A stretch of DNA of 64,000 bases from Bacteroidota bacterium (GTDB lineage Bacteria > Bacteroidota > Bacteroidia > Chitinophagales > Chitinophagaceae): positions 1 through 64,000 of the forward strand of contig JAFEAF010000014.1 of NCBI GenBank assembly GCA_018266555.1. The letters are read 5' to 3'. Positions 24,896 through 34,738 of this stretch are shown here, piece after piece. A model generated the notes under the pieces. That model was not told the DNA's origin. It ran no database searches and saw nothing but the letters and a program-made list of their open reading frames with translations. Positions within the stretch are counted from its first letter, which is position 1. Each line of letters starts with the position of its first letter. Made by a program: the position numbers and the translations under genes.

Positions 24896-25465
24896 TTACG
24901 CTCTTTTTTTTGTGGAAGATTTGCGTTTTAATTTATGCAAAACTTCATCAATTGCTTCGCTCAGATTATCAAAAGTAGGTTTGCCGGTAAAGGGCTCGTC
25001 ATTGATAAAGAAAGCGGGTAATTGCTTTACACCTCTCCGTATTCCTTCTTTAAGGTCGTCCTGTACCTGCCAGCCATAAACTCCATTCACCAGGTCTTCC
25101 AGAAATTTTTTATCAGAAATCCCGGCTTCTTTCGAATGAAGCTTCAGACTTACTGTACCAAGATGGCGGCGATTACTGAAAAGAACGTTGTGCATTTCCC
25201 AAAACTTACCTGCCTGTGCAGCAGCCACAGCAGATTCACTGGCTTTCATACTACGTTGGTGAATGCGGGTGAGTGGAAAATGCCGGAAATTAAATTTTAT
25301 TTTTCCCTCATATTCATCCAGTAATTGCTTTACAACTTCATTTGCCTTAGCGCAATCCTCATTTTCATATTCGCCAAACTCCATTAATGTGACCGGAGCA
25401 TCTGTATCTCCTACAAATACGTTCTTTGGTGGAATGATCTCAACTACATCTTTTTTGAATGCCAT
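24896..25465 (-). CDS. DsbA-fold (thioredoxin_4) protein lacking the first active-site Cys
   Basis: Thioredoxin-fold protein of 189 residues, no signal peptide. The family entry motif DAPVTLMEFGEYENEDC (residues 22-38) aligns with the common DAPVTLVEYGDYECPxC, but the nucleophilic Cys is Asn35 and only the resolving Cys38 remains. The helical insert (RSMKASESAVAAAQAGKFWE) and the cis-Pro loop KQLPAFFINDEPFTG are intact, so the fold is preserved. It cannot act as a normal dithiol oxidase; monothiol or binding roles are possible. The C-terminus is strongly basic (KLKRKSSTKKRA). Unlike nearly all neighbours it has a good Shine-Dalgarno sequence seven bases before the start. Confidence 0.84.
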   Translation of the reverse strand: MAFKKDVVEIIPPKNVFVGDTDAPVTLMEFGEYENEDCAKANEVVKQLLDEYEGKIKFNFRHFPLTRIHQRSMKASESAVAAAQAGKFWEMHNVLFSNRRHLGTVSLKLHSKEAGISDKKFLEDLVNGVYGWQVQDDLKEGIRRGVKQLPAFFINDEPFTGKPTFDNLSEAIDEVLHKLKRKSSTKKRA

Positions 25466-25472
25466 TTCTATT

Positions 25473-25477
25473 CTCCT
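25473..25477 (-). promoter_or_regulatory. strong Shine-Dalgarno site AGGAG
   Basis: AGGAG on the minus strand, seven bases before the ATG of the DsbA-fold gene. It is notable because strong SD sites are rare in Bacteroidota and I saw almost none elsewhere in the window. Confidence 0.6.
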
Positions 25478-25713
25478 TTTGTTTTAGCTATAGGTTCGTC
25501 TATTTAACAAACCTTGGGCCATTTAGTTTATTGCAACATGATAAATTCTGGTTATACAGAATCGGCTGAAGGTAATATTTTTTTTCACCCTGCAAAACCC
25601 GTTCATAACTAATTTGCTAACATATAAAATCCAGTATGAGAATCAGGCATTTAGAGTGCATCAGCCCTTTATTTTCATAGGTGTACTGATGGACTAACTT
25701 CATCCCGCAATAT

Positions 25714-28374
25714 TTATTTTTGTTTATCAGGTTTTTTACTGCTTATCTTCTCCAAAGAATGTTTTTCGTTTCTGAATACTACCGTATTATCAAAAACATC
25801 CACCAGCACCGGTTCGGATTTGTCAATATCCCCAGCCAGGATTTTTTTGCTGAGCTGGTTTACGATTTCTTTTTGAATCAGCCTTTTCAAAGGCCTTGCT
25901 CCAAACTGAGGGTCAAAGCCCTGATCGGCTAAAAACTCCATCAAATAATCACTGAACTTCAGATCAATCCCGCTTTTTGATATCAATTGTTTCAGATTAT
26001 TCAACTGGATTTTCACAATTCCCATGATTTCTTTTTTTAGCAACGGCTGGAACATAATGATTTCATCCACCCGGTTTAAAAATTCAGGGCGTATGGTTTG
26101 CCTCAGCAAATTCATCACATCAATTTTTGCTTTTTCGGTAGCTTCATCAATTGCTTTTTCATGTACTCCATTTCTATCAGACGGCAGATTTTCAAACGCA
26201 TCCATGATCAGGCTGCTGCCGATATTACTCGTCATGATGATAATTGTGTTCTTAAAATTCACTACTCTCCCTTTATTATCGGTCAGTCTTCCGTCATCCA
26301 ATACCTGCAGCAATACATTCCATACATCCGGATGTGCTTTTTCAATTTCATCAAGTAATACCACACTGTATGGTTTGCGGCGAACTGCTTCGGTCAATTG
26401 CCCGCCTTCATCATAACCCACATAACCGGGAGGAGCGCCAACCAATCTTGACACTGTATGTTTTTCCTGGTATTCACTCATATCAATGCGGGTCATCATG
26501 CTTTCATCATCAAACAAATATTCTGCAAGTGCTTTTGCCAATTCTGTTTTTCCCACACCGGTAGTTCCTAAAAAGATGAATGAGCCAATTGGTTTTTTCG
26601 GATCCTGCAAGCCGGCCCGGCTTCTGCGGATGGCATCGGCCACAGCTGTGATCGCTTCATCCTGGCCTACAACTCTTTCATGTAAATGCTCTTCGAGATG
26701 TAATAATTTTTCTTTATCACTTTGCATCATACGAGCTACGGGTATGCCGGTCATTTTTCCAACGCTCTCTGCAATATCTTCTGCATCTACTTCTTCTTTG
26801 AGCAAACGCTTTTCGCTGCCCACTTCTAATAACCTGCTGGTATCTTCGATTACCTTTTCCTGTTCTTTTATTTTTCCATAACGTATCTCTGCTACTTTTC
26901 CATAATCACCTTCCCGTTCGGCTCTTTCGGCGAATTGTTTCAGGATTTCAATTTCTGCTTTGGCATTCTGAACTTTTTCCACCAGTTCTTTTTCTTCTTT
27001 CCATTTTGATTTCAATGTATCTCTTTCCACACTGAGATTGGCAATTTCCGTATTCAACTCTTTCAATTTGGCATGATCGTTTTCTCTTTTGATCGCTTCC
27101 CGCTCAATTTCCAGTTGACGGATTTGTCTTTCCAGTGTGTCCAGTTCTTCGGGCATGGAATTCATCTCCAGCCTAAGTTTTGCGGCGCTTTCATCAATCA
27201 GGTCAATGGCTTTATCAGGTAAAAAACGATCGGTGATATACCGGTGCGATAATTCCACAGCAGCAATGATCGCTTCGTCTTTGATACGAACATGGTGGTG
27301 TGTTTCATACCGGTCTTTCAAGCCTCGAAGAATGGAAATAGCATCTTCTACACTCGGCTCATCAATCATCACCCTCTGAAATCTTCTTTCCAGCGCTTTA
27401 TCTTTTTCAAAAAATTTCTGGTATTCATTCAATGTTGTAGCGCCGATAGCTCTCAATTCGCCACGGCTCAATGCCGGTTTCAAAATATTGGCTGCATCCA
27501 TCGCTCCTTCACCGCCGCCGGCGCCAACCAGTGTGTGTATTTCATCAATAAATAAAATTATTTCTCCATCGCTGCTGCTCACTTCTTTCACTACGCTTTT
27601 CAAACGTTCTTCAAACTCTCCTTTATACTTAGCGCCTGCAATCAACTGGCCCATATCCAACGCATATATAATTTTTAATTTTAAATTTTCAGGAACATCT
27701 CCATTCACAATACGATGAGCAATGCCTTCGGCAATAGCCGTTTTACCAACACCTGGTTCTCCAACCAATATGGGATTGTTTTTGGTACGGCGGGATAGAA
27801 TATGAAGTGTCCGCCTTATTTCTTCATCTCTGCCTATCACCGGGTCTAGTTTTCCCTGGCGTGCCATTTCATTCAGATTCCTGGCATATTTATTCAGCGC
27901 ATTATATTCCTGCGATTGCGTTTGAGAAGTTACTTTTTCTCCTTTGCGAAGATCTTTTATGGCAGCAATCAAACCTTTTTCAGTAAGGCCTGAGCTTTTC
28001 AATAATTTTCCTGTTGAGTCGTTTCCCTGAACTAATGCCAAGAGCAAATGCTCCGGCGTTACAAACTCATCATTGAATTGTTTTAATACAGCGCCGGCTC
28101 TTAAAATTACATTATTGGCGTCACGACCGATGGATTGAGCCGGTTCGCCGGATGTTTTTGGTAACTGATCAATAGCTTCCTGCAATTTATTATCCAGGAG
28201 ATTTATTGTTACATTATTTTTTTTCAACAAATAATCTACGGGAGAATCCTTTTGCTCCAATAATGCTTTCAGCAAATGCTCAGTTTCAATATTCGGGTTT
28301 TGTGAATTAAATGCCAGTTGCTGTGCCTGTTGCACTGCTTCCTGTGCTTTTATGGTAAAGTTGTTTATATTCAT
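25714..28374 (-). CDS. clpB: ATP-dependent disaggregase ClpB
   Basis: Hsp100 chaperone that pulls proteins out of aggregates together with DnaK; cytosolic hexamer. The 886 residues show all parts in order: N-domain (residues 1-145, starting [20 protein letters not shown]), first AAA+ with GEPGVGKTA and [11 protein letters not shown], the coiled-coil middle domain (about 400-525, [20 protein letters not shown]) that marks ClpB and not ClpA/C, second AAA+ with [16 protein letters not shown] and [14 protein letters not shown], and the D2-small domain [12 protein letters not shown]. Length is normal. No CIRCE or recognisable heat-shock operator is visible in the 68-base gap before the serine hydrolase gene it diverges from. 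Confidence 0.97.
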   Translation of the reverse strand: MNINNFTIKAQEAVQQAQQLAFNSQNPNIETEHLLKALLEQKDSPVDYLLKKNNVTINLLDNKLQEAIDQLPKTSGEPAQSIGRDANNVILRAGAVLKQFNDEFVTPEHLLLALVQGNDSTGKLLKSSGLTEKGLIAAIKDLRKGEKVTSQTQSQEYNALNKYARNLNEMARQGKLDPVIGRDEEIRRTLHILSRRTKNNPILVGEPGVGKTAIAEGIAHRIVNGDVPENLKLKIIYALDMGQLIAGAKYKGEFEERLKSVVKEVSSSDGEIILFIDEIHTLVGAGGGEGAMDAANILKPALSRGELRAIGATTLNEYQKFFEKDKALERRFQRVMIDEPSVEDAISILRGLKDRYETHHHVRIKDEAIIAAVELSHRYITDRFLPDKAIDLIDESAAKLRLEMNSMPEELDTLERQIRQLEIEREAIKRENDHAKLKELNTEIANLSVERDTLKSKWKEEKELVEKVQNAKAEIEILKQFAERAEREGDYGKVAEIRYGKIKEQEKVIEDTSRLLEVGSEKRLLKEEVDAEDIAESVGKMTGIPVARMMQSDKEKLLHLEEHLHERVVGQDEAITAVADAIRRSRAGLQDPKKPIGSFIFLGTTGVGKTELAKALAEYLFDDESMMTRIDMSEYQEKHTVSRLVGAPPGYVGYDEGGQLTEAVRRKPYSVVLLDEIEKAHPDVWNVLLQVLDDGRLTDNKGRVVNFKNTIIIMTSNIGSSLIMDAFENLPSDRNGVHEKAIDEATEKAKIDVMNLLRQTIRPEFLNRVDEIIMFQPLLKKEIMGIVKIQLNNLKQLISKSGIDLKFSDYLMEFLADQGFDPQFGARPLKRLIQKEIVNQLSKKILAGDIDKSEPVLVDVFDNTVVFRNEKHSLEKISSKKPDKQK

Positions 28375-28442
28375 AGCTCAAAATCTTATTTTAATTTAAA
28401 CTGATGGAGCAAAGCTCAATCCAAGACCCAAATTCAGAAACA

Positions 28443-29498
28443 ATGTCATATAAAGTTAAAGCTATCTGTCTGAAAAGCAGCCTCACACTGGTTCTTCTGT
28501 TATTGTTGCAGCCTTTATTTGCCCAGTATAATTTTTCTCAGCTTGATCAAACGCTGACGAGTAATCAAAAAGCTTTAGGAAACAATGTAGTTTTTCAGTT
28601 ATGGAATAAAGATTCCATACTTTATAAAAAAGAAATGGGCGATTTCAACAGCAAGACCCAGGCTCCGATTGCGAGCTGCAGTAAATGGCTCACTGCTGCT
28701 TTGGTCATGATATTTGTAGATGAAGGGAAAATTTCGCTGGATGACCCGGTGGTAAAATACATTCCGGTGTTTGGTAATTATTTTAAAAATTATATCACTA
28801 TTCGTCAATGTCTTTCACATCTCACCGGTATAAAATCAGAAGAACGCCTTTTTAAAAGAATCATGGATCGAAAAAAATATTCTTCCCTGGAAGATGAAGT
28901 AAATTCATTTGCCGCAAAAGACATACAATCTAATGCCGGAACAGAATTTCGTTATAGTGAAATCGGGTTAAACATTGCAGGACGTATCCTCGAGATTGTA
29001 AGTAAAAGAAGGTTTGATCTGTTGGCTAAACAAAAATTATTCAATCCACTCGGCATGAGAAGAACTACATTCAGTACTATGGATGGCAGCGCCGTGAATC
29101 CCTCCGGAGGAGCACAATCTACGCCGGATGATTATATGAAATTCCTGGTTATGATGCTGAACAAAGGAAAATATAATGGCCGGCAAATCCTGAGTGAATC
29201 TGCAGTGGATCAAATGATGCAGGTACAAACCACTCTGGATAAAATAAAATATGCGCCTAAAAATGCAGAAGGTTATAATTATGCATTGGGCAGCTGGGTG
29301 CTGGAGCAAAACAAGGAAGGAAAGGCTGAGGTTCTTGCCAGCCCGGGTTTGTTTGGCACATGGCCCCTCATTGATTTTTGCAGAGGTTACACTTATATCG
29401 TTTTTGTAAAAAATTTATTAACCGAGGGCAGAACGGATATAAATATGGAAATCAAAAAAACAATTGATCCACAATTTCCATCCACCTGCAAACAATAA
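28443..29498 (+). CDS. class C beta-lactamase-type serine hydrolase
   Basis: Exported serine hydrolase of about 351 residues in the beta-lactamase class C/penicillin-binding superfamily, often esterases or D-amino-acid peptidases. The chosen start MSYKVKAICLKSSLTL gives a signal peptide ending PLFAQ. The S-x-x-K catalytic pair is in IASCSKWLTAALVM near residue 80, the Tyr motif is YSEIGLNIAG near 170, and the usual DDPVVKYIPVF and LSHLTGI landmarks lie between. The third box near the C-terminus (SPGLFGTWPLID) is unusual, resembling H/K-x-G only loosely. It diverges from clpB and is followed by a 2-TM membrane protein gene. Confidence 0.85.
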   Translation: MSYKVKAICLKSSLTLVLLLLLQPLFAQYNFSQLDQTLTSNQKALGNNVVFQLWNKDSILYKKEMGDFNSKTQAPIASCSKWLTAALVMIFVDEGKISLDDPVVKYIPVFGNYFKNYITIRQCLSHLTGIKSEERLFKRIMDRKKYSSLEDEVNSFAAKDIQSNAGTEFRYSEIGLNIAGRILEIVSKRRFDLLAKQKLFNPLGMRRTTFSTMDGSAVNPSGGAQSTPDDYMKFLVMMLNKGKYNGRQILSESAVDQMMQVQTTLDKIKYAPKNAEGYNYALGSWVLEQNKEGKAEVLASPGLFGTWPLIDFCRGYTYIVFVKNLLTEGRTDINMEIKKTIDPQFPSTCKQ

Positions 29499-29519
29499 TC
29501 ACAAAATATTTTACAGTTT

Positions 29520-29858
29520 ATGTATGAACACAGAAAGATGCCTTTAGCTCCCATGAAGGTTTTCTATAAGAGGGTTCTCAGAAACGTTCTGATTTCTTCC
29601 ATTCTTATTTTTGTCTGCCTGGTATTCGGCATAATCGGCTATCATTATACCGCAGATATTCCCTGGCTGGATTCTTTGCATAATGCGTCCATGATATTAT
29701 CAGGAATGGGGCCCGTAGTGGAAATAAAAACAACAATTGGAAAATGGTTTTCATCTTTCTATGCTTTATTCTCCGGTTTAATATTTATAACCAATATGGG
29801 AATTATCCTGGCGCCGGTAGCGCATAGGATGTTTCACCGGTTGCATTTGGAGGAATGA
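29520..29858 (+). CDS. two-helix membrane protein with pore-loop-like segment
   Basis: Inner-membrane protein of 112 residues. Helix 1 is about residues 22-41 (VLISSILIFVCLVFGIIGYH) and helix 2 about 74-97 (WFSSFYALFSGLIFITNMGI). Between them lies WLDSLHNASMILSGMGPV, a short amphipathic segment placed like the pore loop of two-helix potassium channels, but with SGMGP where TVGYG would be. I recognise this as a recurring hypothetical protein in this bacterial group. Channel activity is only a guess from topology. It begins 22 bases after the serine hydrolase stop, so the two may be co-transcribed. Confidence 0.62.
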   Translation: MYEHRKMPLAPMKVFYKRVLRNVLISSILIFVCLVFGIIGYHYTADIPWLDSLHNASMILSGMGPVVEIKTTIGKWFSSFYALFSGLIFITNMGIILAPVAHRMFHRLHLEE

Positions 29859-29979
29859 GATGTATAAGTAAATTAATTATGTTTTTTTGAATGAACTACT
29901 CTTTTCAAGAAAACCGGAACACCCAATCTTTATCAACGCAATTATTTTCATCTTCCTTTCTGTTAGGTTTTTAATGGAG

Positions 29980-29987
29980 TAAGTTTG
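29980..29987 (+). promoter_or_regulatory. -7 promoter element of queG (TAAGTTTG)
   Basis: Perfect TAnnTTTG 32 bases before the preferred queG ATG. Transcription would start at about the in-frame TTG at 29995, which argues against using that codon. Confidence 0.5.
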
Positions 29988-30018
29988 CAATGAATTGAAT
30001 AAAGAATTGAGCGCCTCA

Positions 30019-30951
30019 ATGAAAAATAAAAACCTGATTAAAAGCACAGCAACACGCCTGGGTTTTGATTATTGCGGTATTGCTAAAGCTGTAAAGCTTG
30101 AAGATGATGCTATCCGCCTGGAAAAATGGCTTGCTCAAAAAATGCATGGCTCCATGCACTACATGGAAAAATACTTTGATTTGCGGGTAGATCCAGGCAA
30201 ACTGGTACCCGGCGCAAAGTCGGTAATTACTTTATTAAAAAATTATTTTCCATCAACAATAAAAAAAACTGACACTCCAAAAATTTCCAAATATGCTTAT
30301 GGAAAAGACTATCATGATGTAATCCGGAAAAAATTGCATGAATTACTTAATACCATTAAATCAGAAATCGGGAATATTGCAGGAAGGGGGTTTGTAGATT
30401 CTGCGCCGGTGCTCGAAAGAAGCTGGGCGCAGCGCAGTGGTTTAGGTTGGATTGGGAAAAACGGAAATCTTATCACGAAACAAAATGGTTCATTCTTTTT
30501 TATTGCTACTTTAATTACGGATTTAGAACTGGAAGCTGATGATTTTTTCGCAAAAGATTATTGCGGCACTTGTAACCGGTGTGTAGAAGCTTGTCCCACC
30601 GAAGCTATTCTTCCCGGGAAAATAATTGATGGCAGCAAATGTATTTCTTATTTCACCATTGAATTAAAAGACCAACTCATTTCTGAAACGATGAAAGGGA
30701 AATTTGATGGCTGGATGTTTGGTTGTGATATATGCCAGGACGTTTGTCCGTGGAATCGTTTCAGCAAACCTAATTCAGAATTGGAATTCACACCTATACC
30801 GGAAATTTTGAATCTTTCGACACAAGAATGGCAGGCGATGACAGAGACTACTTTCAAAAAAATATTCGGCAACTCCGCATTATCACGAACCAAATGGAAG
30901 GGTATTCAGAGAAATCTGAAATTTTTAAAACTCCCAACCGATTTTAAATGA
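30019..30951 (+). CDS. queG: epoxyqueuosine reductase
   Basis: Cobalamin- and Fe-S-dependent enzyme that reduces epoxyqueuosine to queuosine in tRNA, the last step of queuosine synthesis; cytosolic. The ATG start gives [20 protein letters not shown], about 310 residues. Landmarks are [54 protein letters not shown] with the catalytic Asp region, and the two 4Fe-4S cluster motifs [17 protein letters not shown] and [14 protein letters not shown]. The C-terminal HEAT-like repeat of longer QueG proteins is absent. An in-frame TTG eight codons upstream is less likely. Its 3' end overlaps a convergent barrel gene by 27 bases. Confidence 0.95.
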   Translation: MKNKNLIKSTATRLGFDYCGIAKAVKLEDDAIRLEKWLAQKMHGSMHYMEKYFDLRVDPGKLVPGAKSVITLLKNYFPSTIKKTDTPKISKYAYGKDYHDVIRKKLHELLNTIKSEIGNIAGRGFVDSAPVLERSWAQRSGLGWIGKNGNLITKQNGSFFFIATLITDLELEADDFFAKDYCGTCNRCVEACPTEAILPGKIIDGSKCISYFTIELKDQLISETMKGKFDGWMFGCDICQDVCPWNRFSKPNSELEFTPIPEILNLSTQEWQAMTETTFKKIFGNSALSRTKWKGIQRNLKFLKLPTDFK

Positions 30952-31494
30952 TAATGTTTTCAGATAATAATCATACCGATATGTATCCTGATCACCTGGT
31001 GAAGGAGGATTTATAACAGTTTGCTTCATTATTTCACCCATGTGTTTATAACTAAATCCGGCCTGTGCCAGCAAAATATGTTTTCTTTTGCCAAGGCTTA
31101 TTCCATAGTTTACGCAGCCCTGCCAATAAGCTCCCGTTAATTTAGTAATCTTATATCCCCAAAATGATTCATAATGATTCTGCACATTTTTCCATGGGAG
31201 GTTAATGCCGCCGTTTATTGATAATGAAAAATCATTTTTCCCTCTTTTAAAAATTGACCTGTTTAAAGATAAAAATACAGGGCTGCTGAATGAATAGTAG
31301 CCGTCAATACCGGTTCCGATGCCGGCGTTCCATTTTTTGTACCGGATACCGCTTATCGTTTGGAACTGAACCCCTGAACCGTTTTCGCCGGTCAGCAGCC
31401 CCGCAAAGTTTTGCAATGAGAACCGGATTCGTTCCTGTGTAATTGCTTCGATACTTATAAAGGTAAAAAGTAAAAGCGCAAGAAAATTTTTCAC
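30925..31494 (-). CDS. small outer-membrane barrel protein
   Basis: Exported protein of 189 residues: signal peptide [20 protein letters not shown], then alternating beta strands rich in Gly, Tyr and Phe ([52 protein letters not shown]) and a terminal strand [12 protein letters not shown] ending in Phe, as expected of a Bam-inserted barrel of about eight to ten strands. It is the last gene of the ECF sigma operon, ten bases after an LVIVD-repeat gene. It may be an operon-specific partner of the larger barrel fusion two genes upstream. Function unknown. Confidence 0.68.
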   Translation of the reverse strand: MKNFLALLLFTFISIEAITQERIRFSLQNFAGLLTGENGSGVQFQTISGIRYKKWNAGIGTGIDGYYSFSSPVFLSLNRSIFKRGKNDFSLSINGGINLPWKNVQNHYESFWGYKITKLTGAYWQGCVNYGISLGKRKHILLAQAGFSYKHMGEIMKQTVINPPSPGDQDTYRYDYYLKTLSFKIGWEF

Positions 31495-31504
31495 AGATCA
31501 AAGT

Positions 31505-32734
31505 TTAATGATTAATGGCCAGTTTACTTTTTAACAGCAAATCGCCAGGATTGCTGTAATCAAATTGATACAATCCGTCTTTTGCCACTACTATAAGATT
31601 TTTATTCCAGGCGATAGCATCATAAGTTTCTAACCCGCCAATATGCTTTTTCAAAGTAATGTTTAAAGGATCGGCTGCATTAAACATTTTTATACCTTCA
31701 GTGCCATCGCATATAAATAAAAGATTATTATCCTTAGCCAGTCCATAAGGGTTAGTCAAGCTATAAGTTTTTACAAGGTTTGTTGCAGACAGGTTAGAAA
31801 TATCCACTACTTCCAACTCATTAAGTGTAGCTCCGCAGGTTGTCCCATTCCGCAATGTGATATATGCATAATTATCATCTGCTATCACGGGATCACAGGC
31901 TCTTCCGTGAGTGAATTGTGTTTGCCGTGCTGGCTTTGCGGGATTTGAAAGATCAAAAACAAACATTCCTTCTTTGGATCCGAGAAAAAGTTTATTATTA
32001 AAAGGATAAATGGTTTCAATATCCCAGCCTGCCGAAATATTCGCAGCTTCCTGCGGCTGCAACGGATTGCTTAATGAAAAAGACCTGAGTGAATGATTGT
32101 CCACTGTGTATAAATACTGACCTATCAAAGCGAACCGGGCCATGGATCCTGAAATTGCAGACTTAGTCCCTGGTACTAATACACTTTGATTTGCTGAATT
32201 AATTAAAAAAACAACACCACCGGGATAAGAAATGGGATCGGAATGTATGGAAACTGTAGTGTCTTTTTTCGTCCAGCCAGCAATAAAATGAAGGCTGTCT
32301 GTTGCAAACCCATTAGCAAATGATTGTTCAGGAAAAACATTTGGAATAATTTTTACAAGCCTGGCATGTAAAGGATCTGATATATCAAGTACAGCAAGTT
32401 CAGTATAAAGATCAGCATATAAAACATTTCCCTGCACAGCAATATCAATATTACCGGGAATATTAATAAATGCCTTTTGAACCGGGTGTGCAGGATTACT
32501 ATTGTCAATGATGTGAACACCTTTTTGAATTTCATTTAAAAAAATATAAGTGCCGGATAAAACTATTTTTCCGGGGGATTCAATGGCACGGGAGGCGCTG
32601 CTTCCTACCGTTGCATATACTTCACTTTTTTCTTTATAAATCGGTTTATAAATAGTGTAAGTGCGGGTCATTGTATCTTTCATACAAGCCTGGAACGAAA
32701 GCAGGATGCATAATCCGCTAATGATTTTCTTCAT
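31505..32734 (-). CDS. LVIVD-repeat lipoprotein
   Basis: Surface or periplasmic lipoprotein of 409 residues with a propeller built from LVIVD repeats. The signal peptide MKKIISGLCILLSFQAC has a lipobox ending in Cys17. Repeats include GVHIIDNSNPAHPVQKAFI, LAVLDISDPLHARLVKI, LRSFSLSNPLQPQEAANIS, MFVFDLSNPAKPARQTQFT and IKMFNAADPLNITLKKHI, each with the D/N-P turn typical of the family. LVIVD proteins are thought to be cell-surface binding propellers. It sits in the ECF sigma operon between the barrel fusion and a small barrel, and so may be the soluble arm of an envelope complex. Confidence 0.84.
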   Translation of the reverse strand: MKKIISGLCILLSFQACMKDTMTRTYTIYKPIYKEKSEVYATVGSSASRAIESPGKIVLSGTYIFLNEIQKGVHIIDNSNPAHPVQKAFINIPGNIDIAVQGNVLYADLYTELAVLDISDPLHARLVKIIPNVFPEQSFANGFATDSLHFIAGWTKKDTTVSIHSDPISYPGGVVFLINSANQSVLVPGTKSAISGSMARFALIGQYLYTVDNHSLRSFSLSNPLQPQEAANISAGWDIETIYPFNNKLFLGSKEGMFVFDLSNPAKPARQTQFTHGRACDPVIADDNYAYITLRNGTTCGATLNELEVVDISNLSATNLVKTYSLTNPYGLAKDNNLLFICDGTEGIKMFNAADPLNITLKKHIGGLETYDAIAWNKNLIVVAKDGLYQFDYSNPGDLLLKSKLAINH

Positions 32735-32781
32735 AATCGTATTTTAAAAAACCTGACAATCTTTTTAAATAAACCGTTGCA

Positions 32782-34191
32782 TCATTTTTTCCCGGATAAA
32801 AAATATTTTATTCCAATGCCATAATATGTGAAATGCGCAGGCGGAATGTTTTTGTTGGCTGATGTAGGGGTAAGATCATATTTTAAAAAGGCTTCCAGAT
32901 CAAACCGGTTGCCCGCAGGTATAGATAACCCGGTGGAAAGGAAAAAATGGTTTTTATTAAGCTGGCTGAAATCCCTGTAATAAATCAAATAACCGCTATC
33001 GAAATAAAGTTCATCAGAGGATAATAAGCGACAATAACTAAATTCGTTTTTCCAAAAGACAAAATTCTTTTTAAAAATTCTCCATTCAATGCCTCCTGAA
33101 ATATTCAGAAAATGGTAGTGATTGGTATAAGCATTATCAGCATTTGCCCCCAAATAAAAATTAGTTATACTCCCTTGCGAGGTATTTGGATTACTAATCG
33201 TGCTGTCAATTTTATTTCCTACTTTCCTCTTGGTGGAAAGAAATGAGTAGCTAAGCCCCATATCAAGTAGCAGTTTTTTTGATAAAGAGCGCTGAACAAA
33301 AACACCGGCTGTGAATGCACCCGAAGCATAAACCGGTGACAGGCTTATTGTTGAACTACCACCGCCGCTTGATGGCGCTTGATATACAGAAGCCGGATAA
33401 CTTGAAACAAATCCTATTCCTTTGGCAACCTCGGCAATACCGCCTTCTATCGTCAGTCCAAATTTCCATTTCTTTGTATGCAACGAAGAAACAGGTTGTT
33501 TACCAGTTGCCTGGTTGCTCGTATTGGCTGAATCTTTTTTCTCTTGTAAAACAGGTTTTTGTTCAACCTCGTTTTTGATTTCAGAAGATATGCTGGTTTC
33601 GCTATTAATTTTTTCTTTTTCATCCAGGGTATCGCTTTTGTCTGGCTGGCTGTTATTAACTACGAAGGTCGAATCAACAATTTGTTTTACATTATCCGAT
33701 ACCTGCCATTCTGAAATAACGGACTTATCTTCTTCTTTCGCTGTTTCAGTCTTCTTATTATCTTTTTCATCGCCTTTTCTATTTACGATTGTACTCTGAG
33801 TCAAAGCGATGGAATTATGATTATTTGATTTTATTTGACTTTTACCAATAATTTTTTCGGGAGTACTTTTTGTATTTTGATTTCCGTCAACCGGTTTTGT
33901 AGTTTCCGCCGGTTTCATTACAGGAAAATCAGATAATTCCTGTTTTTTATTTTTTAAATAAGATTGTTCATTGCTCTTCTTTTTGTCCTTTAAAATCAAA
34001 ATTCCTGTTGTAATACTGCTCAGTGATATAAGAAGAAATAATAACAACCAGAAAGCAATTTTTCTTTTTCTTCTTTTTTTATTTATGCGCTCCTCCACCT
34101 CATCCCAAACCCGGGAAGAAGGATTGAGCCCGAACTCTTCCATTTTCCGTTGCACCTGCTTTTCAAACTTATTTTCCGGCATAGTTTTCAT
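32782..34191 (-). CDS. predicted anti-sigma factor fused to outer-membrane barrel
   Basis: About 469 residues with an unusual layout. Residues 1-44 are cytosolic, helical and basic (FEKQVQRKMEEFGLNPSSRV, then WDEVEERINKKRRKRK), resembling the sigma-binding end of Bacteroidota anti-sigma factors. Residues 45-67 form one transmembrane helix (WLLLFLLISLSSITTGILIL). Residues 70 to about 235 are a Lys/Ser/Thr/Glu-rich, low-complexity linker. From about 236 (KKWKFGLTIEGGIAEVAKGI) the protein is strand-rich, ending FTYYGIGIKYFLSGKK, like an outer-membrane barrel. It overlaps the ECF sigma gene by about 23 bases, the hallmark of a sigma/anti-sigma pair. The start could instead be three codons later or eight earlier. 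The domain reading is mine; no domain search was possible. Confidence 0.66.
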   Translation of the reverse strand: MKTMPENKFEKQVQRKMEEFGLNPSSRVWDEVEERINKKRRKRKIAFWLLLFLLISLSSITTGILILKDKKKSNEQSYLKNKKQELSDFPVMKPAETTKPVDGNQNTKSTPEKIIGKSQIKSNNHNSIALTQSTIVNRKGDEKDNKKTETAKEEDKSVISEWQVSDNVKQIVDSTFVVNNSQPDKSDTLDEKEKINSETSISSEIKNEVEQKPVLQEKKDSANTSNQATGKQPVSSLHTKKWKFGLTIEGGIAEVAKGIGFVSSYPASVYQAPSSGGGSSTISLSPVYASGAFTAGVFVQRSLSKKLLLDMGLSYSFLSTKRKVGNKIDSTISNPNTSQGSITNFYLGANADNAYTNHYHFLNISGGIEWRIFKKNFVFWKNEFSYCRLLSSDELYFDSGYLIYYRDFSQLNKNHFFLSTGLSIPAGNRFDLEAFLKYDLTPTSANKNIPPAHFTYYGIGIKYFLSGKK

Positions 34192-34738
34192 TTTTTTGTT
34201 TTGCGGATGTTTCATTGATCCATCGTATCAGTAAAGCTCTTGCTCTCGCATATTGTGATCTTGACGTACTGTCACTAATACCCAGTACCTGCCCTATTTC
34301 AACATGGCTATAACCCTCTATCGCAAATAAATTAAAAACAACCTGGTATCCTTGCGGCAATTGCCTGATCAGGTCAGCTAATTGTTTTGTCTGAAGAATA
34401 ACGGCCGGGTCATCATCAGTGACCGGGTGAAGTGTTTGTTCAGTAAAAAACATTTCATCCTGGTATTTTCGATTGCGTTTTAAAAAATTGATTGCAGTGT
34501 TTACCATGATGCGGCGTATCCATGCACCAAGTTCTCCTTCATGCTTGTATTGCTTTAGCCGGGAAAAAACTTTTACAAACCCATCCTGCAATATATCTTC
34601 TGCATCATTTGTTGATTTGGTATAACGATAGCATACTCCCAGCATGTTTTGGGCATACAATTCATACAACTGCCGTTGAGCTTTAGGTTTTTGTTTCAGA
34701 CAGTCTTTTACTAACTGGTATTCATTAATGTTCACCAT
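34169..34738 (-). CDS. ECF-type RNA polymerase sigma factor
   Basis: Alternative sigma factor of 189 residues. Region 2 is clear (LYAQNMLGVCYRYTKSTNDA, AEDILQDGFVKVFSRLKQ, GELGAWIRRIMVNTAINFLK), and so is region 4 (IRQLPQGYQVVFNLFAIEGY, SHVEIGQVLGISDSTSRSQY). No N- or C-terminal extension. It overlaps the next gene, a predicted membrane-spanning anti-sigma/barrel protein, and heads a four-gene unit. Two direct copies of ACCGGGC flank the gap before its start. It could control its own operon and perhaps the SusCD locus further upstream; that is inference from position. Confidence 0.93.
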   Translation of the reverse strand: MVNINEYQLVKDCLKQKPKAQRQLYELYAQNMLGVCYRYTKSTNDAEDILQDGFVKVFSRLKQYKHEGELGAWIRRIMVNTAINFLKRNRKYQDEMFFTEQTLHPVTDDDPAVILQTKQLADLIRQLPQGYQVVFNLFAIEGYSHVEIGQVLGISDSTSRSQYARARALLIRWINETSAKQKNENYAGK

